A stretch of 18,772 nt of DNA, taken from the NCBI GenBank assembly GCA_003170035.1, contig PMZX01000353.1, positions 1 through 18,772 on the forward strand. Reading direction: 5' to 3'. This DNA comes from Myxococcales bacterium (GTDB lineage: Bacteria > Myxococcota_A > Polyangia > Fen-1088). Position 1 is the first letter of the stretch, and every line of letters begins with the position of its first letter. The position numbers were made by a program, and so were the translations under genes. This document shows, piece by piece, positions 8,161 through 14,982 of this stretch. The notes beneath the pieces were generated by a model that had not been told where the DNA came from, ran no database searches, and was given only the letters and a program-made list of their open reading frames with translations.

Positions 8161-9954
8161 CTATGCCGCCTCCTCGCCTTCCTCGCCCATGCGTTTCATG
8201 ACGGTCGGCGCCGAAACCCCGACCAGGCCCAGCGCGGTCTCGAGCACCTGTCGGATGGCCTCGACCCAATGCAGGCGCGCTGCGGTTTTCTGCCAGTCCC
8301 AGGTCACGCGCCAATCGCCCACGCGCTGGGGCTCCTGGGGAAGAACCGGGTCGTGGTGGACCTTCTGCAGCCGCGTGTAGGCGCTCTGGAATTCGCCCGC
8401 CAAGTCGCCGATAAACGACACCAATCGGTGCGGCTCGCGCGCCACAGCCGCATCTTCGACGAAGTCCGGGAAATCCGACAGCCGGCGTAGCAAGGTAATT
8501 TCCTCCGGCAAGCTCAGCCGAGCAAACAGTTCAGCCGTGGGCGGCAAGCGTGGCGCTTCCAACTCAGCCGCGCGCCGCAACAACGAGGCGCACCGGGCAT
8601 GGGCGTACTGGGCGTAGTACACGGGGTTATCCATCGACTGGCGCTTAGCCAACTCAAGGTCGAACTCCAGCGGCGTGTCATGGCGGCGCATCAAATAGAA
8701 GAAGCGCGTGGCATCGCGGCCGATCTCGTCGATCACTTCGTCGAGGGTGACGAACTCCCCTTCCCGCTTGCCCATGGCCACCGGTTTGCCGTCGCGCAAT
8801 AGGCTCACCATCTGGATAAGCAGCACAGACAGCCGGTTCGGATCATGCCCGAGTGCCTTGAGGGCCGCCTGCATGCGCGGCACATGGCCGTGGTGATCGG
8901 CGCCCCATATGTCGCAGAGTTCGTCGAACCCGCGTTCGATCTTCTTGCGGTGGTACGCGATGTCTGCCAGCAAATAGGTGGGCAATCCGTCGGACTTGAG
9001 CACCACCCGGTCTTTGTCGTCACCCCACAGCACGGTGGTTTTCAGCCAAACGGCGTTGTCACGCCGGTCGATGAAGCCGGCTTGTTCGAGCGCGGCCAGG
9101 GTGCTCGACACCTCGCCGCTGTCGTGCAGGGCCCGCTCGCTCTGCCACACGTCGAAGGTGACATCGAACCTGGCCAGGGTGCTGCGGACCATGTCCATGC
9201 AACGGCTGATGGCAAACTGCTTGATGGGCTCCATGTCTGTCGGAGGCTCGACACCGACGAAGCGCCCCGCCTCGCGCTCCAGCAACTCGCGTCCCAGATC
9301 CCGGATGTAGTCACCGCGGTAGCCATTCTCGGGAAACGCCACCTCGGGCACGATCACGCCGGTCCAGTCCTCACCCTTTGCAGCTTCCATGTAGCGGGCC
9401 CACACCGAAAGCGCCAGCATGGCAACCTGGTTGCCGGCGTCGTTGACGTAGAACTCGCGCAACACATCGTAGCCTGCGAAGCGCAGCAGTCGGGTCAGCG
9501 AATCGCCGACCGCGGCGTGCCGGCCATGGGCAAAATGCAGCGGACCCGTCGGGTTGGCGGACAGGTATTCGACCAGGACACGCGGCGACGGCTTTGCCTC
9601 TCCCTGTCCCCAGCGCCCTTGCGCGGCCAGGATGTCGAGGAGCCGTCGCTGCCAGAACGCATCGGACAGGCGGACGTTGACGAAACCAGGACCCGCCACC
9701 GAGACCTCCGAGAGGTCTTCGCCGCCCGCGGCCAGCAGGTGCTTGACGATGATCTCCGCCAGAGCGCGCGGCTGCTTGCCAGCTGCCTTTGCGAGAGCCA
9801 AGGCAGCGTTGGTGGCGTAGTCGCCGTGCTCGGGGCGCTTGGGCCGCTCGACCGGAACGCTGTCGGGACCAGTTGGCAGACCGGCCTCGCGCTTCGCCTG
9901 ATCCACTGCAGTCTGGAGAAGAGCGCGAACCCTGCTTCGAACACTGGAGGTCAT
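8161..9954 (-). CDS. argS: Arginyl-tRNA synthetase
   Basis: Cytoplasmic class I synthetase that charges tRNA-Arg with arginine using ATP. At 597 residues it has normal length. Visible in order: N-terminal additive domain with PEHGDYATNAALALAK (41-56) and the AGPGFVNVRL stretch (87-96); the HIGH-equivalent ANPTGPLHFAHGRHA (133-147, H140 and H143); the catalytic insert FYVNDAGNQ (168-176); the Rossmann segment IWGADHHGHV (349-358); the KMSKS-equivalent MGKREGEFVTL (394-404), degenerate as is usual in ArgRS; and a helical anticodon-binding DALR domain (about 445-597) with NPVYYAQYAHAR and a closing LGLVGVSAP. The ATG at 9954 has only a weak AGGT upstream. A strong -35 and a fair -10 lie just before it (see 9963-9992). 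The SPOR-domain gene follows 40 bases downstream. Confidence 0.97.
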   Translation of the reverse strand: MTSSVRSRVRALLQTAVDQAKREAGLPTGPDSVPVERPKRPEHGDYATNAALALAKAAGKQPRALAEIIVKHLLAAGGEDLSEVSVAGPGFVNVRLSDAFWQRRLLDILAAQGRWGQGEAKPSPRVLVEYLSANPTGPLHFAHGRHAAVGDSLTRLLRFAGYDVLREFYVNDAGNQVAMLALSVWARYMEAAKGEDWTGVIVPEVAFPENGYRGDYIRDLGRELLEREAGRFVGVEPPTDMEPIKQFAISRCMDMVRSTLARFDVTFDVWQSERALHDSGEVSSTLAALEQAGFIDRRDNAVWLKTTVLWGDDKDRVVLKSDGLPTYLLADIAYHRKKIERGFDELCDIWGADHHGHVPRMQAALKALGHDPNRLSVLLIQMVSLLRDGKPVAMGKREGEFVTLDEVIDEIGRDATRFFYLMRRHDTPLEFDLELAKRQSMDNPVYYAQYAHARCASLLRRAAELEAPRLPPTAELFARLSLPEEITLLRRLSDFPDFVEDAAVAREPHRLVSFIGDLAGEFQSAYTRLQKVHHDPVLPQEPQRVGDWRVTWDWQKTAARLHWVEAIRQVLETALGLVGVSAPTVMKRMGEEGEEAA

Positions 9955-9957
9955 TTA

Positions 9958-9970
9958 CCTACACTGTAGG
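9958..9970. repeat. 13-base inverted repeat overlapping the argS -10 region and translation start area
   Basis: CCTACACTGTAGG is a perfect inverted repeat (six bases each side of one central base). It covers the predicted argS -10 hexamer and ends three bases before the argS ATG. On DNA it could be an operator; in RNA it could form a five-pair stem with a three-base loop. A chance palindrome of this length is possible, so only its position makes it notable. Confidence 0.45.
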
Positions 9971-9992
9971 GTCAAGTCGCACCACCTGTCAA
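9963..9992 (-). promoter_or_regulatory. Probable sigma-70 promoter of argS
   Basis: On the minus strand a perfect -35 hexamer TTGACA (plus positions 9987-9992) is followed after 18 bases by TACAGT (9963-9968), which matches four of six positions of the -10 consensus. It sits in the only gap, 75 bases, between lipoprotein B and argS. The expected transcription start falls at about 9955-9957, so the argS message would have a leader of nearly zero length. Confidence 0.5.
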
Positions 9993-10029
9993 TTTCAGCT
10001 TAGCGCCCCGGGAATTGCGCTCCTCTGCG

Positions 10030-13000
10030 CTACTGAATCTGGAATGGCGTGGTGCCGCTCTGGGCCGGGTCGAAGGTGACAAGAGCGCTGTCGGTCTTGC
10101 GAGCGTTGATGCGCACGATCTGACCGCGGCTGTTGGGTGTGAGCGCGGTGCGCCCCTGGTCCAGCACGTAGACATACGGATACGAGACCTGACTGGTTGA
10201 GTCGGTCATCAAGGGACTTTCGGGTAGCTTGGTCGGCCCGGTGAAGATGCGGATGGGCTGGGTCAGGGCGATTTCGTACGACGGAACTGCGACGCTCGCT
10301 GGAATGTAACCGCCGATGAGGTTCAGACGCGTGGTCAGGCTGTCTCCGCCATATTGATCGAGGTTGGTGAGGACGAAACGCATCTGCGGATTTTGGAAGA
10401 TGGCCTTGATTGGTTGGATGGTCGCGCCGGTGCCGGCCCCTGCGTCGCCAGATCCGGTGCTCGGGGTCGCGCCGGAAACGAACTCGTCGTAGTTGAGGTC
10501 TTGGAACAGGCACGGGTTTGGTCCCGGGGGCGAGACCAGTGAGTAGGGAGGGTTGGCTTTGGGTTTCCCGTCTGCCGCCGCCGGCAGCGGCGCGTGCCCA
10601 AACAACGCCATTTCCGTGTTCGTCGTGTCGGTCGAGTGCGTTGCAATATCCCCGATCGGCACGACGCCGTCGATGGTCGCGCACATGGGGGCCGACAGCG
10701 GGATCCGGTCGGCCAGGGCTGGATCGCGGTTGGGATCGAGCTGGCACTGGCCGTTGATCACCGTCGTGGTCTTGAGATCCGGTAGCGAACTGCCCGAGAT
10801 CAGGAAGCTGGTACCGACATTCACGTGGTAACGATTGCCCGGCTGAGGCCAGCAGGCAAGATTGAGGGGCGGCGCCTCGACGCAGTACTTTCCCGGCCCC
10901 GGCCGAGCCTCCGTGTCGCTGGGCAACCGAGGCCCGAGAGAATTGGGAATGGTCTCGCACACGAAGCCCGGGCGGCAGTCCCGGTCGCTATCCTGCGTCG
11001 CCGCGGCATCCGGCGTCGGCGCCCCAGACGGTGTCAGGTAGCCGCACGCTTTCACGCAACGCTTGAAGTTCTCGCCTGGCCACACCTGCTGCCACTGGAA
11101 GCCCTTGTGGGCGGCGGTGGGCTGGCATTCGGCGTCTTTCGCGGCCACGCGATTGAGCGCGGTCTTGGGCACTTCGTCCAGGTGGAGCCCGAGCGTCAGG
11201 CGCGTAGGCGTGGCCGCGGTGATCTCGTATCGGCGCCGGCTGCCCATGAAGCGGGCACAGGTGTCGACCACATCCTGCGCAGCCGTCTTGGGCAGGCACA
11301 GGCCGGTTGCACCCCCAATCGGCTGATGGCAGGAGAAGTAGTCCTGCGGGCTGCAGTCGGTATCGGCGGTGCATCCCGGCAAGACAACCAGATCGCCGGG
11401 CAGCACACCCTTCGCGCAGAAGTCAGCCCCCACGTCGTCCAACTCACCAGCCGGCGAGCCCACCGCGGCTGGGGACTGGAGAGTCCCGGAACTCCGCGTG
11501 GTGTCGGGGAGAGCGGCCTCCCAGGCGATGGTGAATGTGCGCGATACATAGGTCGCCTGATACGGGAAATTCACCCAATAGTTCGTGGTGGCGTTGACCG
11601 AGTTTCCGCTGAAGGGCGTCGTCGTATCATTCTCGACTTCCTCCAGCCGGGGGCCGCTCGTCGAAGAGAGAATGGGCGTGGTGGGAAACAGGAGGTCGGA
11701 TGCTACCGGCGTGCGCAGTGGTGGTGTGGAGGATAGGCCCAGCGTGTCCGCCGTGGACTGGCCAGTTGACCGGATCTCGCGGAATGAATGCGTGAGCGTA
11801 CTGTTTTCGTTGGTGGGCGCGAGGTTGAGAATGTAAACAGCGTCATTCGAGGCCAGAAGGAACGCAAATTGCCCGGCCAGCGCCTGTGGGTTCTTGCTGA
11901 TGCCAGTCGGGTCCACCGGCAAATCGACGACCGCGATGTCGCGCGCGATAGGAGGCGCTGCGGTCCGTACCGCAGGCGTAGGAATGCGAATTCCAGGGCC
12001 GTGGGCCAGCGGCCGCCGGGCCTTGGGGTTGACCGGGAAGCACCCGGTGTTGTCCGGCAAATTGGCAAGTGCGGGCTGGGCGTTTACGTCGCATTCCTGC
12101 TCGGGCTGCACCCCGTCCCCGACGTTCACCACGCGGACTGATCCGTCGCGCGCGAAGGCGTAGAGGAAATGACCCCTGCCCTCTACGAAGCTGCCCTGAC
12201 GGTCGATCACGCTGCCGTCGGTCAAGGTGATCTGCGTAAGCTTGAAGGGATCGACTGACAGGCGCAGGCGATCGATCCCGATTGCCCCTGGCTCGAGCGC
12301 GATGCGCCCGCCGCCAGCCGGTATGACGAAGACTCCGTTTGTGATATCGATATCCAGTGCCGTGAGATAGTCGTCGGCGGCGCTGGCCCCCACGTACACG
12401 CGGTTGATGTCAGGACGCAGGGCCAATGCGCTCACACGCAGAGGCGTACTCGTCTGCAAGCCCGCATCGCCCTGGTCGACTCCGCCCGCGTCTGCAAGCG
12501 CGGCAGGCACCTCCCCATCATCCACGGCGGTCCCTGCTTCTGAAGCGGAAGACGGCGAGCAGTCTGTCGGACAGTTCGGTTCGCGTCCCGCAGGAACAAC
12601 GCCGTCAGGGCGAATGAAGATCGAGTCCTGGATCAAGCCCGACGGCATGTCGAGCAACGCAACCAGATCGCAGGACGGGAAGGTCACCAGAGCCGCGGGA
12701 GCTTGCTCGCTCTGGCACTGCCGCCCAGGCGCAATGCTGGGCTGCAGAAAGACGATTTCCTTTGGAGAGGCGTTGAGCAAACGCCCGGACTTGGTTTTCG
12801 GCGCCACCCGCGTCACCGGATTGCCATCTACGGTGGAGGGCACGGCTGACCCGAACTGCGAACGCAGCAGGAGCGACGGATCGACCAGCCCGAGATCACA
12901 GGAATCGCGGTTTGCGCTGACGATCCAGCAGCCATCCGCACTGGCAGCCAGCGCCTCGGGCATGGAACCGACGGGCACCATGTTGAAACCAAATACGCCC

Positions 13001-13323
13001 GGATCGAGGTCGATAAGACGGCCCTTGTCGAGATCCACCGCCGCCATCTCCCCGCGGGCCGTGTTGGTCACCAAGGCAAACGTGCCGAACTGCCGCGACG
13101 ACGAGCCGGCCGGCTGGATGACGGGGTCCTTCTGTCCCGGCGGGTGGCAGACACTCATAGGCTGGCCGGAAAGGGTTCCGGCGCCGGGATCAACAATCGC
13201 CAGGCATACGAAACCCATGTCGCCAGGTCGCTCGAGGTTGCGCGCGGGAATGACGGTTGGCGTGGCACCGCATGCGCTGAGCAAACCAGCGAGGACAATC
13301 GTCAGACCGACTTGCGATCTCAT
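10030..13323 (-). CDS. Large predicted outer-membrane lipoprotein with propeller-like and Cys-rich segments (lipoprotein B)
   Basis: The 1097-residue product has a short lipoprotein signal ending in the lipobox LSAC, with Cys18 as the lipidation site and Gly at +2, so retention in the outer membrane or surface is expected. No enzyme motif is visible. Several segments look like YVTN/YncE-type propeller blades (SMPEALAASADGCWIVSANR, ALRPDINRVYVGASAADDY, RDGSVRVVNVGDG, FAFLLASNDAVYILNLAP). An acidic Asp/Gly/Ala spacer lies at about 265-295. In the middle are two Cys-rich cassettes (CTADTDCSPQDYFSCHQP near 645-680 and CVKACG to DSDRDCRPGFVCE near 750-790) like those of myxobacterial surface proteins. 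The ATG overlaps the stop of lipoprotein A by four bases (ATGA), so translation is probably coupled. Function unknown; an adhesion, binding or scaffold role is only a guess. Confidence 0.85.
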   Translation of the reverse strand: MRSQVGLTIVLAGLLSACGATPTVIPARNLERPGDMGFVCLAIVDPGAGTLSGQPMSVCHPPGQKDPVIQPAGSSSRQFGTFALVTNTARGEMAAVDLDKGRLIDLDPGVFGFNMVPVGSMPEALAASADGCWIVSANRDSCDLGLVDPSLLLRSQFGSAVPSTVDGNPVTRVAPKTKSGRLLNASPKEIVFLQPSIAPGRQCQSEQAPAALVTFPSCDLVALLDMPSGLIQDSIFIRPDGVVPAGREPNCPTDCSPSSASEAGTAVDDGEVPAALADAGGVDQGDAGLQTSTPLRVSALALRPDINRVYVGASAADDYLTALDIDITNGVFVIPAGGGRIALEPGAIGIDRLRLSVDPFKLTQITLTDGSVIDRQGSFVEGRGHFLYAFARDGSVRVVNVGDGVQPEQECDVNAQPALANLPDNTGCFPVNPKARRPLAHGPGIRIPTPAVRTAAPPIARDIAVVDLPVDPTGISKNPQALAGQFAFLLASNDAVYILNLAPTNENSTLTHSFREIRSTGQSTADTLGLSSTPPLRTPVASDLLFPTTPILSSTSGPRLEEVENDTTTPFSGNSVNATTNYWVNFPYQATYVSRTFTIAWEAALPDTTRSSGTLQSPAAVGSPAGELDDVGADFCAKGVLPGDLVVLPGCTADTDCSPQDYFSCHQPIGGATGLCLPKTAAQDVVDTCARFMGSRRRYEITAATPTRLTLGLHLDEVPKTALNRVAAKDAECQPTAAHKGFQWQQVWPGENFKRCVKACGYLTPSGAPTPDAAATQDSDRDCRPGFVCETIPNSLGPRLPSDTEARPGPGKYCVEAPPLNLACWPQPGNRYHVNVGTSFLISGSSLPDLKTTTVINGQCQLDPNRDPALADRIPLSAPMCATIDGVVPIGDIATHSTDTTNTEMALFGHAPLPAAADGKPKANPPYSLVSPPGPNPCLFQDLNYDEFVSGATPSTGSGDAGAGTGATIQPIKAIFQNPQMRFVLTNLDQYGGDSLTTRLNLIGGYIPASVAVPSYEIALTQPIRIFTGPTKLPESPLMTDSTSQVSYPYVYVLDQGRTALTPNSRGQIVRINARKTDSALVTFDPAQSGTTPFQIQ

Positions 13324-14915
13324 TGTGTCACCGCGTGCGGGAAACCAAGTCGCTGCACGACCGCGTATTCCGTCGGGCTTCCCGGATCAAGGTCGATCAC
13401 CGACAGGTTATTGTCCGCGTAATCGGCCACGAACGCGATCGTCGGATCGGTGGGTGAGAACCTCAGGGCCGTGGGCCCGTGGCCGACCTCGATGATGGCC
13501 ACGACCAGGAGGGCCTGCGGGTCAACCACGTAGATCTGGCCCCCTTCGAAGCATGTGATGTAGAGCAAACTCCCTCGGCCGGCATCGTGAAACTGCATCT
13601 GGTTCGGCCCGCTACAGACCTCGAGAATGGCGCTGGGCCGGTTGCTGGGTTCGCCGTTCTGGTCCGGTCGCCGGTCGAGCACGACCAGCGCTGCCGGATT
13701 GCTGGAAGCAGATGCTTCGGGCGTGTTGCGATGAAGAACGTAGGCCTGAGTCCCGTCGGGCGAGAGAAGAAAACCACGTACGTCCGTACCCGAAGGCAAG
13801 AACACGGACGACGTGATCTGCTCGCCCGAGACCAAGGAAAGGTCGCGCGAAGTCGGGTCGTTGATATCGCAATGTTGCCACGCCGACGCCGCTTGCTGCC
13901 CAGCCGTTTGGCACTGCTGCAACACCATCCCGGTGATGTCGGCGCTGGCGCGCGCAACCGCGTAGAGCACGCCGTGGGGATTCCCGGGCTTGTCCAGCGT
14001 CATGGCCGTGACACCCTGGGCCGTACTGGTCGGGAACACGACCCGGGCTATCGAGTTGATGACGTTGGGTGCGCGGCGGTCAAGGAGGCTGCCGATACCG
14101 TTGGGCGCCTGGGTGTCGAGATCGCTGCCGATGTTGATGGTCGAAATGCCACCACCCACGATCTGGCGGTTCACCGTGATGGTCAGGTGGCTGACGTACA
14201 GAATCCCCAAGTCCTGATCGAGGGCCAGAGAATGAGGCTCTTCGGGTAGAACATTGTCCGTCGTGGCCGCACCACCCGGGCGGCGAACGCGCCAGTTGTC
14301 GTCGCAGAACGGATTGCGAAGTTGCGGGTCCTCAGCGGATCGCGGTCCGTTGCAGCGCAGATGCACAGATCCGTTCGGGTGGGTGACGTCGACGAATGTG
14401 ACTGATGGTTCGGCGCGAACCACAATGAAGATGCGGCGTACCAGTTCGCCCTCCGCGCCTTGATAGGTCTGGATGGCCGCATCACCACCGAAGCTGCCAA
14501 TCTGCACCGTGGCGTCGGCTTGCGCGTACGCCCGCTCGTTGCAGTTGAGTACGTGCGGCTGGAGCAGATCAAGGCAGCAGAACTCGTTCGAAGTGCCGGC
14601 AAGGGTTTCCGGCGCCGTGTCGTCGGTGAAATGGGTCGTACGGCACTGGGACCACGACGCCAAGCCTCGATCGGCCTTCGCCTTCTGCAAGTCAATCGCG
14701 AGCAGGGTCCCCGCGTTGAAGCGAAGGTCGTTATTGGAATTGATCACGTAGAGCCAGTTGCCATCGGGGTCAACCGCCAGGCCGCCTGGCAAGAAGATCT
14801 GGTCCACGGGCGGATTGATCCCGGCCTGGCCCAGGCCGCAACCAGCTCCAGCCAAGGCAAGGGCGGCAAGCGCGGAGAGCCAGAAAATCGAAACGCGGCC
14901 GACGGGGGATCTCAT
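13320..14915 (-). CDS. Predicted YVTN-type beta-propeller lipoprotein (lipoprotein A)
   Basis: From the ATG at 14915 the product is 531 residues with a lipoprotein-like signal: MRSPVGR, a hydrophobic core, and ALAGAGCG with Cys26 as the likely lipid site. The -3 residue is Gly, which is unusual for a lipobox. Propeller-type repeats follow: FLPGGLAVDPDGNWLYVINS (about 38-57), HSLALDQDLGILYVSHL, VRGFLLSPDGTQAYVLHR, GSLLYITCFEGGQIYVVDP, and GPTALRFSPTDP with FVADYADNNLSVIDLD (about 475-507). A VRRIFIVVRAEPSVTFVDV segment resembles myxobacterial lipoprotein families known to me. The frame stays open up to 15263, but that would overlap the end of ppdK and has no signal peptide. An ATG at 14945 is a second option. 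A perfect inverted repeat surrounds the chosen start. It lies 67 bases after ppdK and overlaps lipoprotein B by four bases. Function unknown. Confidence 0.83.
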   Translation of the reverse strand: MRSPVGRVSIFWLSALAALALAGAGCGLGQAGINPPVDQIFLPGGLAVDPDGNWLYVINSNNDLRFNAGTLLAIDLQKAKADRGLASWSQCRTTHFTDDTAPETLAGTSNEFCCLDLLQPHVLNCNERAYAQADATVQIGSFGGDAAIQTYQGAEGELVRRIFIVVRAEPSVTFVDVTHPNGSVHLRCNGPRSAEDPQLRNPFCDDNWRVRRPGGAATTDNVLPEEPHSLALDQDLGILYVSHLTITVNRQIVGGGISTINIGSDLDTQAPNGIGSLLDRRAPNVINSIARVVFPTSTAQGVTAMTLDKPGNPHGVLYAVARASADITGMVLQQCQTAGQQAASAWQHCDINDPTSRDLSLVSGEQITSSVFLPSGTDVRGFLLSPDGTQAYVLHRNTPEASASSNPAALVVLDRRPDQNGEPSNRPSAILEVCSGPNQMQFHDAGRGSLLYITCFEGGQIYVVDPQALLVVAIIEVGHGPTALRFSPTDPTIAFVADYADNNLSVIDLDPGSPTEYAVVQRLGFPHAVTQ

Positions 14916-14935
14916 CGAAAGAAATCCCCCGTCGG
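14899..14935 (-). promoter_or_regulatory. Perfect 12-bp stem with the lipoprotein A start codon in its loop
   Basis: CCGACGGGGGAT and ATCCCCCGTCGG form a perfect 12-base inverted repeat (arms 14899-14910 and 14924-14935) around a 13-base loop. In the minus-strand RNA, the 5' arm contains the purine-rich GGGGGA that would serve as the ribosome site, the loop contains the ATG (14913-14915), and the 3' arm covers codons 2-6. The stem would therefore hide the ribosome site of lipoprotein A. No U-run follows on either strand, so it is not an ordinary intrinsic terminator. The fold is read from sequence; regulation is inference. Confidence 0.6.
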
Positions 14936-14982
14936 TAAGTCGCATCTGCCTGATGTTTCTCTCGGTGGTGGGCGGCGACTCA

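Noticed and set aside
8845..9969. 374-codon plus-strand open frame opposite argS
   Set aside because: It is a mirror of the argS coding frame and lacks domain features or a ribosome site.
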